64,000 nt of DNA, taken from Sabellastarte sp. h YS-2021 (lineage: Eukaryota; Annelida; Polychaeta; Sabellida; Sabellidae). Below, one piece after another: positions 21,001-36,000 of the stretch. Numbering within the stretch: position 1 is the first letter of the stretch; each line of letters starts with the position of its first letter. The stretch is taken from the NCBI GenBank assembly GCA_964017235.1, contig OZ024931.1, positions 19,320,189-19,384,188 on the forward strand, read 5' to 3'. Position numbers and translations under genes: made by a program. Under the pieces are notes generated by a model, which did not search any database, had not been told where the DNA came from, and saw only the letters and a list, made by a program, of their open reading frames with translations.

Positions 21001-24000
21001 TTTTCATCATGTGACCTTGATAAATGTCAAATTTTTACCCGTCAAAAAATGTTCCCATGCTTATGGGTTATAACTGCCAAAACTCTAATTGATATGCCTT
21101 ATATTAAGAAAGATATTCAACCTAGAAAATATTGCGGCAGTGACGCAGGCTGTCTGGAAACAGGGGGTGAAACCAATAAGTGTCCCCTTTTCAAGGGACG
21201 CTCAATTAAACCAGAGTTCTTGTAACAGGTAGACTTGCTCACAAGTCTTTACTTCGGGGGTTTTTTGCTGAGACAATGAATGAGTGCATTTTATAACAGT
21301 CTGGATTTTACACTCTCAGAGAATCATAATGCACTAAGGACCATGCACAAGGTCTGTGTAACAAGTTGGCTATGTCAATGGAAAATGACCTCTCATGACG
21401 CGACAGAGACTTCTGTTAAAAGAAAGTTCTACTGTATGCACACAAAAAGTTACTCACGGCCCCGCTTCTTGGTGTAGATCTGAATTAGAGACAGATACTC
21501 CCACACCCTCTCCAACAGGTAGTCCAAGTTCAGCTTCATGTTACAGCTAAAATTGTAATGTCACTAGCTGAGACAAATCAGTGTTACACAAGAGCACTCA
21601 GAGAGCGCATACCTCTGCTAAGGAGTGTCTGATTTTTTAAAAACTCAATTGGCTCAATAATAAGTAAATGGGAAAATCCAGATCTTTGACTTTTGTATCT
21701 AGGCACTGATCACTCAAAATTTAATGGGGTCTTAGTTGGACCAAGACATTTTATTTCCATGAAGACCAACCAGTAATATTTACATAATCGTGCTAACAAA
21801 CAAACAGACACATAAATAGTCATGACTTTAATACCTCCAAAATGGAAATAACAGCAGTTTACCCTTGAACGTGATCTTTGCCATTGTAATGAGAAATTTC
21901 CAATTCTTATGTAATAATTTGCCATTTATGTAGGAAATAGAACATGTTGATTGGTTCTGCTGGGTTTCGATCCCACATCCTTTGGATTATACACAAAAAT
22001 AGACACAAGCTCTTTAACCAGCTGAGCAAAAGGGAATCCCTGGAAGCCCAGGTATTAATAGAACTGATATACATGAGGATATTACACGTTGTAAAATGTA
22101 CTAAATTGTCATTGTGATGTGAATTTATTTCTTCCCCTGGTATTATTGAATGTTACTGTATTTTTTCTGATATACTATTATATTGTGATATTTACCCTTA
22201 TAATGCATATTTATCATTATAATGTGAGATTCGCTGTTATAATTGGACACCCATCATTATGCAATTGTAATGTTAGATATGTCATTGTAATGTTAATTTA
22301 CCATTACACTCTTACATTTGCCAGTGTAATCTTATAATGTTTAGCCTTGAAATGTTAGATTTACTATTACAATATGAGCCTTGCCACTGTAATGTAGGAG
22401 TTATCCTTGTAATTGTGACATTTACTATTTAAATGTGAGATTTACGATTGTAATGCGACACTTATCACTGTAATGCAACATTTAACATTGAATTCACACT
22501 TAAGAAAGCCAACACTATTATTTCACCTTGAATTATGGGACACTTTTGTAACTTATTCACTCGGTTGAAGGATTACAGCAAATTTTGTATGCTGCCTAAT
22601 TTGGGAAGAGTGTGGCACAAGATGCCTGATGAGATTCATACTTCATGACTTTTCAATAGTTCTCTGAGCTGTTGACCTTGTTCCTTGTCCCCAAATTTTA
22701 TATACTGGATGTTGTTCTGCTTTTAAGTGGAGATTAAAGACTATAACCAGGGTGTATCCACTAAATTTCAATATTTTTTCCATGACTTCTAGATGACCAA
22801 AGCTCTAAAATCAAGGATGTTTTACATGCTCCATGGCATGAAAGAAACATGTACCAAGGCCACAAGGGAAGATGCGACAGGCCATACCTGTATGATGTGG
22901 AGTTTTTTGCCTTTGAGAACCATGCACAAGGTTCCAGTCACAGTACAGGAAGATGTGGAAGACACCAAAATTTCATCAGATTACATAAACATATCCTTGT
23001 ATTGAAATGCTGGATGAAAGAAAGGAACAAAGCCATTTTGTGAGAGGATGCCCTTAAACTTCCATGAATTTTTATGAATTTATCCAAAACCTGGAGTCAA
23101 TTTCCATGACTTTTCCAGATTTTCCATGACTGGATACACCCTGTATAAAAGTTGATTAGGATCAGTATCAAGTTCACAGCTACAACAAATGGGTGAAACA
23201 TGTTTGTCACTAGTATATCTAATTCCAAGTATTTGACTTAATGTCACTTTTAAAACACGACACATATCTTACAGACGATGGAGGAAAGTGCATACTAGTG
23301 GTCGGACAATTAGCCGTATGGTTGATTAATCGTCAACAACAGTATACCATTGAAATCATTCACCGACAAATTTAATAATCAATAACTACACTTAAATATT
23401 ACCTTTATATACAACTTAATATCCAGTTTGTTTTAAAATATTTCAGGTAGTCTTACCTACTAACTTAAAACTGATAGATTTGTTACTTCTTCTGGTTTAT
23501 GTTAACCTCCATATTTACAGGAAGTGAACATTTTCAGAAGATGCAAGATGTCAGAAACTAAGAAGCCATCAAAAGTCTTACTGAACTAACACATACTTCA
23601 ACCCATCATCCCCAAACATAGAATGGACGAAAGACAATACTTGAATTCACAGCATCATTTGCTGTGTAATCCCCCCTTTGCAAACACTTCAATCACAAAC
23701 CAACAACATTTACTCAACAAACCTTCTCACTTGTACATAATTTAGCATTTATATTTTAATATTAAACCAAAACATATACACACTCATTTATACTTCATTG
23801 AAATGATTATTGCATCACCAATTCCATAAATATGACATATTACTATGGTAACATGTGTACTTATTACACCAGTCAACATACCTCACAACTACTGAGTCTG
23901 GCTGTCTGGCTATTCTATCAACTTCTTCAATACTAATCTGATCTATTTTATTGTAAACCTGTAATATACAAAGTGACAACAGTTACATTAACCCTTCAGT

Positions 24001-27000
24001 CTCTCTCTTTCAGTTTGGAGGCAACCCATTTAGACACAATTATGCGTTTGGAGAATTATTTATTATTACACATAGTATACCCATCACCAGCTATAAACTG
24101 GTACACAACTTAAGATGACCTTAACCTGAGAACTTTGACTCTACATTTAATGTAATAAGCTGTTGGTGTCATAGTTAAAGGTGGCCTTAACTGGTATAGC
24201 CACTATGTTACTACTTAACTATTTTCACCAACGACCCATCCAAGAATCAACTTTCTAAACCTTACAGTTTCTGTGATATGACCCAGACAAGATTTTAAAG
24301 GTCAAGGTCACTTTTAAACAAGGTCATTGCTCACCTACACCCTCCAACAAATGTCCTTAATAAATATCAACTTCCTACACCTTATTATGGTTTCTGAAAT
24401 ATAGACCAGAAAATATTTTTAAGTTCAAGGTCACTACGGCAAAGGTCAAAACAAGGTCACTTCTTGACTTTGCATACCCAAATCCCTAACTAATACCCAT
24501 ACCAAATATGAACCTTTTACACCTTACAGATTCTGAGATATAGTCTGACCAAGATTTTAATGGTCAAAGTCACAACAGCAAGCTCAAAGGTCAAATCAAG
24601 GTGACACCATGACATTGCACACATGTACTCCATAGCCAATGTCTACAAAGGATTAACTTCCTACACTTTACAATTTCTGAGATATAGCCAGGACAACATT
24701 CTAAAGGTGACTACAGCAAGGTGACTACAGCAATGTCAAAGGTCAAATCACGGTCACACCATGACATTGCACACTTACCACCTCCAACCAATGTCACCAT
24801 CAAGTTTCAACTTTGTATTCCTTATGGTTTCTGAGATATAGCCTGGCCAAGATTTTCAAGGTCAAGGTCACTGCAGCAAGGTAAAAGGTCAAATCAAAGT
24901 CACACTACCCCCAACCAATGTCATCAAATCAAGATCATACCATGACATAAAACTCAAGCTCACTACAGGAAGGTCAAAGGTCAAATCAAGGTTACAGAAT
25001 GATTTTGCTACAACCCCAACAAATGTCCTTACCAAGTTTCAGCTACCTACACCTTATGGTTTCTGAGATACAGCCCAGACAAGTTTTTTCCCACTGCCTT
25101 CCAGCCCATCCAACCATCCGGATGCCATGGTGAAAACAATACCCACACAGCTCTTAAAGACTGTGGGGTAAAAAATGGTATTTGCATCTATAACATGGGT
25201 GGAACCCAATTACTAGTCAGATTTGTCTACCTAATATTAATTTTTTTACAACAGAATTAACATATAACTTTGGTTGATTAATGCGATGGCCACAAAACTG
25301 GGTTGCTGAAATGAATATCAGCTCACTGTTTTAAACAATAAAACAGTAGTTTTAAAGCTGGTAAAAATAAAAGCAACATACATATAGACAGGGCATGTAA
25401 ACTCTGTTTCCCACAATGACGTCTATGAAGTCATCTGGTGTGGCATCTTCTCTGAACAAGACCTCAGCATTGAAGATTTCTGTATACTCAGGCTAAGGGT
25501 CAGTGGTTATATGACAGAAATATGTAATGGACATTTCAGCTTGAAAAGACATACCATTAATTTACTGCTGGGTCATACTATTTTTTTTCCATTTCTTATT
25601 GTTTTCGTTTTTTTTTATATTGGTCAAATAAAAAACAATTATTGCCACCTTTTTTCTTCAAATCCTTACACATGTATTTCTTGATTCATTTTAAGACTCC
25701 CTTGAATCAGTATTTGACATGCAGAGCTTGACAGTTACCTGAAGAAAAATGCGGGAAAACAACTCTTGTAAAATGTGTTTACACTACATGGTGTTGTGAA
25801 CAGTAAACCAACATATTACATTTCATTTTGTTTAGGTAGAAACGATGAAATTTGCAAAGAATATTGAAGTACCAGTTATTGAAAATGTTATTATTTTAGG
25901 CTTTCTACTGTTTACTACTTTATCAAACCAATAAATAGCATATACATTAGTGGTCAGACCGGTTCTGAAAATTAAAACCGGTTTCCGGGGCTTTGAAACC
26001 GAATGAAATCCGGGATTTCGAAAGTGTGCAGAGATATGGTAAAAAATTTTACGCGAGCGTACATGAGCAATATTGCCAATTGGAAACATGGATTCGCGAG
26101 ATATTTTGAAGTTTGTAAACTTCAACTAGAAGAATGTTTTTGCTGACAAAAACGAAGCGGCCCTGATGAAAAAGAAGTCGCCCATAAAAGATGTCAACAT
26201 ATGCTTCATAAGCAATAGAAACTGTGAACTTTATTGCATTGTGTATGTTACTTGTCCCTAACTTCATCTTTAATAAGTGAGGTCAGCTGAACAATACATT
26301 AGCTGGAGATTAAAAACTCCATAATTTCACTGCAAGGTGGCCATAACTTCATTCATATTGGGACTTTAAGGTGACCATAAAATATGAATGTCCCTTTTCT
26401 CATCCTTTATAAGTGCATAAAGTTTAGCTCATGTCAGTTGAACAATAAGATAGCTGAAGGCTGAAACTTCCTTTTTCACTGTAAGGTGACCATAACTTCA
26501 TTCATATTGCGACTTTAAGGTGACCATAATATGAGAATGTCCCTTCAATATCAATATATGTTAGATATGGAAAAAGAAGAGCCAGACGGCTTTATTCAAA
26601 TGTTATGACTTTAGGGGGACCAAAATTATATTAACAGTTTAAGGTCACCTTAAATCAGGATAACCATTTGGTTTGCCATCCTTTATAGGTGTGCAAAGTT
26701 TAACTGAGGTCAGTCAAACAATAAGATACTTGGAGGCTGAAAACCCCCTTATTTCACTTTAAGGTGGCTACAACTCCATTCATACTGAGAGTTTAAGGTG
26801 ACCATAAGTATTATTTTTATCTACTTTAATACCAGTGATAATTTTATTCCAATTTGATGACTTTAATACCAGTGATAATTTTATTCCAATTTGATGACTT
26901 TAAGCAGGCCATATGTCCATTAACATTTTGAGCTTAAGGTCACCATAAAGTCAGGATATTCCTTTGGCAAATTTTAATATATGTGCCAAGTTTGGTTGAA

Positions 27001-30000
27001 AAAAGTGAAAAAGTAAGTGAACTGGAGGGTTAAAACCCCCTTTTTTGACATTAAGGTGACCTTAAGATTGCAGATATAGGGCTAAAACTTCGGCATGTGA
27101 CAGATTATCAAAAAGTAGCTGAATAAGTTATTCCAACAAAACGCCGAAATCCTAACCGTTTTTGAGATACAGACCAAGTACCCATTTTTAAAAAATTTAC
27201 AAAAATAAAACGCCTCCCATTCAGGTATCTATGGTGCGATTGATGAGAAAATCTTTTCCGACCTTGGAAATTTGGTCTAGAATGTACCAGCTAAATTTTA
27301 TAGCACAGGTGTGTGTGTTTTTTTCCGAAACGCGATGACGGGGTGTTTTGGAGTTATGCTTAAGGTTACTTTAAGTAAAGCTTAAGGTCTGCGCAAAGTA
27401 TCCCAAAAATTTTTCCTGCCCCTATAGTTTTAAAGAAAGATAAGACGGAAAGAAAAATTTGAAAGGCTAAGAAGTTATTCAAGGGAGACCATAATCCGGC
27501 GGCGGTGATCAGTCGAACTTCGGTGAAAACAAATAAGCGGCCCGTCAGGGACGCTTAATTACCATAATATAAGGTAAAAATGTAAGCGGTTTCCTCAAAT
27601 ATATACATTCTTTATTGTTTTGATGAAGTATTAACCAGCAGAAAGCATAATATAATGACGTTTTCAATTACCAGTAGTTAAATATTCTTTGCGGATTTCG
27701 TCATTTCTACCTAAACGAAACGAATTGCGGTATACCGGTTCACCGTTTACCACTAATATACATTTGACTGACTATCTTACATTTTTACTTTACAAATTCA
27801 TTGTGAATGAAGTTTATAAACTTCAAAATATCTCATGAATTCATATTTCACGTTACTTTAAATTATGGCTCATGTACGGCTGCGGTTAATTTTTACAGTA
27901 TCAGTGCAAGTATTCCAAATGCTGGATTTCATTTCATTTTCATTTCATAAAGTGTAACTATTCAATGCATTTCATCATTTCCCTAGTTAGATATAAAGTT
28001 TATTGCTTCCTGACTTTAAGCACAGAAGTTTCACACTTCCCAAATGTTTTCATGCTGAAAAGGATACTGTATTCGTGTAGGATCAGCTGACACAGTTTCT
28101 CACTGCACTTGGTCAGAGGAAGTGTGGAGTTGAACGACAGGCCCCCGGCCTTCTTTTGCTGGAAAAAAAAGAGTCAGTAATCCCTAATTAAATACTCACT
28201 ACTATGTAACTGTGAAAACAATTCACACTTTACACAGCTATCTGTTAGGCTCTAAGTCAATGGTACACTCTTTTAGATTAAGGTACTCTATTAGACTACA
28301 GAACAATCACAACATTTCATCCTGTTCATCGGGTTAAAGTTGAGGGTTTTTAAGCTTTATGTCTCTTTCAACAGATAACGTCTTATCAGGCCATATCCTC
28401 AGTGGATGCCATATGATACCATCATTTGGATTCAAACCCACACCCACAGTAGTGACAGCTGAGAGTTCAAATGCCAAAGTTATTAACTACTCAGACACTC
28501 AGGCTTATAGAAGGTCAAAAGTAAAACATTTTCTGAATTTTAAAGTGGTTCAAGTGGGAGTGAAGATATTCCACCATATTTCCAACAAGGTCACACAAGG
28601 ATTAGAAGTTTCATGAGACAAGTGTTTTCAAGGAACGATCAGATCAAAAACTTGAGAACTAAGACATTTTAAAATAAAGTTTCTTTTCTCCTTGTCCATC
28701 ATTTGAATAAATTATTTTAGTAATTAGAAGCACAAAAGGGTTCACTATATCAAAATCGTCCTAAAGTTTAAGAAAACGGACTGTTCCCCCCCCCCCCCCC
28801 CCCCCCCAGGACAGGTTGCCTGGCTAGACATCAGTATCACCAGGTCAAAGTACATTTGCCAGTTCAATGTCTGTTTGTTAGTAATTGACACCTGTCACTT
28901 TACATTTCCCTTAAACTGTGTAATCAAAACTCCAGGATTTCCGTCCGTAAACCATGCAATTATTCTGGATAGTGTGAACACTGTATTCAATAAAATATTC
29001 ACACTTTTTTCAGAGACATTTTAAAAACAATAATTACCTTAAAATATATATTTGGAGTCTTTTTATTTAATCTCAAACCAACAGCTTCCAATTCTTTTTC
29101 CAATAACATTCTGAAACAGGAAACACATACTTAACATACTGCTATGGCTTCATCTTTGTCAAATCAAGACAGACTTTGGGGGTTAATTTAATTTTTCCAA
29201 CATCAACTCGAATATGAATTGAGGCCATCTGGCATGAATTTAATGTCATTTTATAGTTCTAACTGTGATATTAATTCAACATAATATGTTATTTTCATAA
29301 TAATTTTCAATCATTATAGGCTATACATCAGTGATACATAGTGTTGGTATTGAATAATAATACGTATATCGATATCAAACCATATTTTTTCCATTCGTAT
29401 TGATCAATATTGAAATATCGGGTCATAGATGTTTTCCGGGAGAGACCTTCCAAACTCTTTCACAGGTTTTAGTTGTTTCCCGAAACGTAAATAAATATGG
29501 CATTTACGCTTTCGCGGTAAGTGAAAGTTGACAAAAATAATATGAAAGCCTTTATATTCTTCAAATATTGTCCTTTATTTGAATGAAAAACACCATAGTT
29601 GTACCTGTTAATTAGTATGTTTCGATATTGATAATGGAGCTTACATTATCGATATCAGCATATTTAGCATGGATCGATAAATATTTCAATATCGATAAAC
29701 AATACCAGCACTAGTGATACAAATATCAATGGTATTCTTACAAGATCTGACTTTGAACAAGAAACACTTCAGAAAGGTACAATATGCTGTGGGTGATATT
29801 CATTAAGTATTCAATCTCTTTACAAATGCTTGACTATAGAGGGCCACATGACCTACAAATGACAACTAACCTTTGCTGGTCACCTTTTGTTGCATCCAGC
29901 ATCATCACCACCAAATCTGCTGTCCTGGCAACAGCGATGACCTGCCGACCTCGCCCCTTACCTAGCATAGCAGAGAAATTCTACACTTTCCATGGTGAAA

Positions 30001-33000
30001 GAGAATAGTTACACAAGATACTCTGAACTGACTATCGCATGGAGTTAAATATGTGTATTGCAAGATTCTAAGGTGTAAAAAAGAACAATTATAAAAATAA
30101 TTAGACATTCATGGTCTCTTTCTAAATACAGTAGACTCTCTCATTTGAAAAATTTGGAAATAAAAATTGTGTTTAAACAACACCGGCTTTAAAGATGTAA
30201 TTCAGAACAAGACCAGAGGTAGGTTTAAGGTTGGGAGAATAAGGAAATGTGAATGAACATTTAGGAATGGACAACTGCTGTCACTGGTTCTGCGATTCAT
30301 ATATATAGTTGTATGCAACTTCTCATTACCAAGGCTATATTTCACAACCTTTTGGCATCAATCTTAGGGCAGTGGATTGTGGAATTCAGTAAAAAAGAGC
30401 TTTACAAAACTAAGATTCAACACAACGTGGACTGGTAAACACATTTAACAGTTAAGAAGGTCAAATAACTGACTGTTGTAGTGGCAAAAATTTGTCTGAA
30501 AATGGAGGCTGGTAACATTTAGACTATAGGCCCTTAAAATTAAAATATACAAAAATAACATGGCATTTCACCATTTAGACATGCCTTTTGTTCATCCATA
30601 TCATGATATTTTTTAATGTCTCAATATGTTTTGGATTATCCTTTGATGATATGATAGTCATACAATAGGTGCACATTGATTAAAATATCTAAGATATAAA
30701 GATGTTAAGATATTTGCTATCAAATGTTTTTTGGGGGGTATACAACAGAGAGCTGTGAATCCTCCCAACACTCAACAAAATCACAAGTAAGGTCACCTTG
30801 AAACAGAGTTTACCAACACTTAACAAATCAAAGTTGGCAGGACCCAGTTGGCAACTACAAACTTTTGTCCCTGTTTTTGCCTAAAAAACTATATGATTGA
30901 CTATATGCCTGAGTGACTGATATACTCCACTTACCTCCTGCAGCACCTTCAATGATTCCTGGTAAATCCAGCAGCTGGATGTTGGCACCATTGTACTGTA
31001 ATGAAGGAAATACATTTAACTGCTATTGGAAAAATATCAACAAATTCCACATGAATAAACGTAATGAGAATATAATTTCATGAGATCTTGGATTATTACA
31101 GCACAGGCAGGAATGACTACAATGATATATGGTCTTAGTGATACAATAGTCTCATTACAGTTTATAGTAAATTAGTAGGTGACTCCCAACTCATTTCATC
31201 ATACACTAAATAATGCAGAAATTGAAGTTAAATTTCAATACTGATATTAAATTCTAATTTCAAATGCATGTACACTGATATTAAAATATTCTTTTGTGCT
31301 GTGAAATCTAGCATTTCACAACTGGTTGGTGCCTCTTTCACCCCAAAAAACCTGCACAGAATATATTAAAGAAAGATCATAATTTTAAAATGAGACCGCT
31401 GTGCATATATATCACATTCCTTAAAGATCTCAAAATAAATCTTCCCGCAACATATAAATATTGATGATAAAAATATAAAGAAGTTACAAAATACAACTTT
31501 TTGGAAGGAGGCTATACAGATTAATTCTGAAAATTGACACAAGATTTCTCATGCAGGTGTGGACTTACCTCAATCACTCCAGGTATACAGTTAAATGTGA
31601 AATCATCGCAGCAATTCCGCATGTGTGGACTCAACTCAATTATTCCAGGAATAGAGGTAAATGTAGGCTTACCTCTATGACTCCTGAGTACAGGTAAATG
31701 TATAAGTAAGTCTAGGCTTACCACTATGGCTCCAGGGATACAGATAAGTGCAGGCTTACCTCTATGACACCAGGGATACAGGTAAAGAGGCTTACCTCTA
31801 TGACTCCAAGTAAATGTAGGCTTACCTGTATAACTCAAGGGATACCGGTAAATGTAGGGTTATATCTATGATTCCAGGGTTACAGATGAGTGCAGGCTTA
31901 CCTCTATGACTCCACGGATACAGGTGAATGTAGGCTTACCTCTATGACTACGATACAGGTAAATGTAGGCTTACCTCTATGACACCAAAGTAAATGTAGG
32001 CTTACCTGTATAACTCAAGGGATACAGGTAAATGTAGGGTTATATCTATGACTCCAGGGTTACAGATGAGTGCAGGCTTACCTCTATGACTCCACGGATA
32101 CAGGTGAATGTAGGCTTACCTCTATGACTATGATACAGGTAAATGTAGGCTTACCTCTATGACTATGATACAGGTAAATGTAGGCTTACCTCTATGACTC
32201 CAGGTAAATGTAGGCTTACCTGTATAACTCCAGGGATACAGGTAAATGTAGGCTTACATCTATGACTCCAGGGTTACAAATGAGTGCAGGATAATACTAT
32301 GACTCCAAGGTTATAATTAGGGGTGCGACGGTACCAGACTTTCTAGTTCAGGATTCTGACACTGCAAAACCGTCCCGATTCCGGGATACTGAAGAGGTTT
32401 GAGTTTCAGCATTTCCCCAATCGAATAGCCCTACAAACAGGAAGTGATTTTTCGTAATCCAAAACATGTTTTTCTCAAAGAAATCGCTAAAACTGCATAA
32501 AAATCTTGTGAAAACTGAGGCAATAGTTTACAATTTCTTCAGATTCAGGTTTGGTTTTTAATATTTAAAGTTTCCCAATAACTATATATATATATATATT
32601 AGCTGACATTCGAGATTCCGGTTGTGAAAGTGGTCACAGTATTTTAGTATAATTGTCTCGAAACCGGTATACCGCCACTACCGACTCACCCCTAGTTATA
32701 GGTGAGTGCAGGCTTACCTCTATGAGTCCAGGCAAACAGGTAAATGTAGGCTTACGTCTATGACTCCAGGGATACAGGCAAATGTAGGCTTACCTGTATG
32801 TGTCCACCAATAAAGATAAGTGCAGGCTTACCTCTATGACTCCAGGGATACAGGTGAGAGTTGTGAACTCATATCCAGCAGCTTCACTGTGAGTTGAAGT
32901 TAGTGTATTCAGCAGTGTGGACTAGCAATAAACACACATAGAAACACAATCAAATTCACCACAAAATTCAGATTTAAAAATATAACACATGTACAACTTT

Positions 33001-36000
33001 CTCAATAAATAAATTTTTTTCATTTTGTATGTGGCTCTGGATAGGCCAATCTGCTTTAACATTTTATCTTAGTAGAGTTCTTTTTCACATACAAGCCCTC
33101 AGAAGGTCTTTTCTACTAACAATTTGACAGAAACCCTGGCTCTGTATCTGGGTATATTTCCTGTACCTTGTGATATGTTAGGGGTTAACTGTATTACAGA
33201 AGTCAAAATATAAATAATCTCGAAATGGCAAATTTTGAATGTTGTTTCAACAGTCCCTATTTCTTACTCTCCAATAATATTTATTACCCTCGCCCAATTA
33301 AAGGGGTCATGACAAGGGTATTATAATTATGTCCATATGTGTGTTTTTTTTTCACATAAGTTGACATAACTCAAACACCTTAGATTAGTGCCATATTTTT
33401 TCACAAGTAAGGGTCTACTCGGTGATCAGGTCTCCTGAAAGATCAGCCAGATTTTTTTAGAAATTTTCAAATAAATCTTCTCCATAAACAAAAAGTATTA
33501 ATCACATTGAGGTGTTATTTTAGCACAAGATGGGGTCTGACCCTGATTCGGTCCTCCTCAAAGATAGCCTCAGATTTGGAATGGATCACTGTAATATTGC
33601 CTATAATATTATTATACTTGTTTTATTAACAATATATTACCTTTCCAACAGATGGGAAACCGATGAGGGCCACTCTGGCATCTCCACTTTTCATCACATC
33701 AAAACCTTCACCCTGGAAATTAATTGGACTTAAAACAAATATATTTCCTTTTTCGCCTCCGAGCTTACAGAAATAACGTAATGATAACATTGCATTTAAA
33801 TTTTAAAAAGTTTTTTTTTCTATATATATATATGTACGTTACTAGTGTGACTGAGTATAGGCACCATATATTACATAAAACACATTGTATATACAACTGA
33901 AACTAGACCTACACATCAGAGAACCGATGCAAATTTGTATCCAATGAAAAGACAACTCCCCAAAGCCAGTGAACCATCGTTTGACCTTGAAGGAGGGGCC
34001 CAAGGTCAAATCTGAAAACGTCAGGAGATTCCCAGCCTATTCTGGGCCCATGATTTCCTATAAGTTAGTTTACCATCCCAAACCTGTACGACCAATAATA
34101 AGTGAGTTATAAGCACTTTTAAGTTTGGCTATCCTCGTTTGACCTTGAAGGAGAGGTTCAAGGTCAAATCAGACCACATCAAAAGATTCCCAGCCCATGA
34201 TTTCCTATAGGTTGGTTTACCATCCCAAACTTGTACGACCAATAGTAAGCAAGTTATAAGCACTTTTAAGTTTGGCTATCCTCGTTTGACCTTGAAGGAG
34301 GGGTCCAAGGTCAAATATGACCACGTCAAAAGATTCCCAGCCTATGATTTCCTACAGGTTGGTTTACTATCCCAAACCTCTAGGACCAATAATAAGCGAG
34401 TTATATCAGCACTTTTAAGTTTGGCTATCCTCGTTTGACCTTGAAGGAGAGGTCCAAGGTCAAATCAGACCACACCAAAAGATTCCCAGCCCATGATTTC
34501 CTATAGGTTGGTTTACCATCCCAAACCTCTAGGATCAAAAATAAGCGAGTTATAAGCACTTTTAAGTTTGCCTATCCTCACTTGGCCATGAAGGAGGGGT
34601 CCAAGGTCAAATCTGACCACACCAAAAGATTCTCAGCCCAGGATTTCCTATAGGTTGGTTTACCATCCCAAACCTCTAGAACCAATAATAAGCGAGTTAT
34701 AGGCACTTTTAAGTTTGGCTATCCTCGTTTGACCTTGAAGGAGGGGTCCAAGGTCAAATCTGACCACACCAAAAGATTCCCAGCCCATGATTTCCTATAG
34801 GTTGGTTTACCATCCAAAAACTCTAGGACCAATAATACTGGAGATATAAGCACACAAAAATATTCCCAGTCACGATTTTGTAATGAGGAACATACACTGT
34901 GAATTTGAGATCTCTACCTATAATATCCTTTGCTCTTAGAGGGCCAACAAAAGTCCTTACAGAAAGTCGAAAAAACGCCTGTGGCAGCCATTTTGTTTTT
35001 CAAAATGAGGCCAAAAATATTCCCAGGCAAGATTTTATGGTCATGAATATATCCTGCAAATTTGAGAAGGCTAGCTATAATATTATTTTCGTTAGAGCGG
35101 TAACGGTGAAATCTCTCTACACACTGCGGCGGCGGCGTAACGAAGCGAAATCCATAGTATCCACCGGATGCTATCCAGTGGATACAATTACAACCATCAA
35201 ACTCTGGTCTGAAAGTAACTTGACATGCAATAAAATTTCAATACCATTTTACATTTTGACATTGAGGTAAGATGTAATAGACCAAAAATAGATGATTATT
35301 GTACACAAACATACAATAAAGCTGATTATAAACTCTTTAAAAAAAACAATTGACTATAATTTATGCTAGTAATTAATTTACAAAGCATAAAAATTTACCT
35401 TTGCACCACTTTTTCCAGATGGTTCAAGTAACTGAGCTCTGTATTTGGCAAGTTTGGCCTTCAGTAAACCCAGGTGATACTCAGTAGCTAAAACAAGACA
35501 CACAATTGAGGAATAAATTGACAAAATGACTGCATAAATTTATGATAAAACAGGGTTTAACATTAAAAAATGTATCCATGATCTGTACACTGAACATGTT
35601 TGATATAAGCTGCACATTTGAGATAAAACAATTTTTTTCGGCATTATCAAATTAATAATATAAATGTTTAACTGTTATCTGTTGAATACTTTGGCACTCT
35701 TTATCTGTTCAGCATCCAGATCCGTTCTATGTTATGGTTTGCACTGATAAATTTTATTTTTCATAACCTGATTTAGAAACAGCCAGTGGCCAGTGTGACT
35801 CTCCCATTAGTCAAACATACTGAAAGAGTTAATCTCTGTCTGCGGCTAGGAATTTTTATTCATTTTTTAAATAAAATATATATCTATTGGATTTTAATTG
35901 ACATACGTGTGACCTAGGGCTGTGACCTAGGGCTGTGACAGGTACAAAAAAACGGCATCGAGTACTCGCCCTCTGAAAACCGGCCCGAATTCGAGTAACC

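Larger units (their letters stand above)
25790..27990. mobile_element. outer hAT-type MITE (approximate ends) hosting a second, inverted copy of itself
   Basis: Sequence outside the inner MITE on the left (25833-25940) is the reverse complement of the inner MITE's right part (about 27590-27716). Sequence outside on the right (27764-27950) is the reverse complement of its left part (about 25985-26130). Left and right outside parts therefore form one MITE in opposite orientation, split by the inner copy at ATATACAT. Removing the inner copy leaves about 380 bp, the same size as its relatives. The outer ends are too diverged to fix exactly. Confidence 0.65.

Noticed and set aside
31521-31838. 105-residue minus-strand frame repeating [12 protein letters not shown]-like words
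   Set aside because: This is the exon 4 donor minisatellite read in frame; the resemblance to DRG2 comes from the duplicated exon end, not from a second gene.
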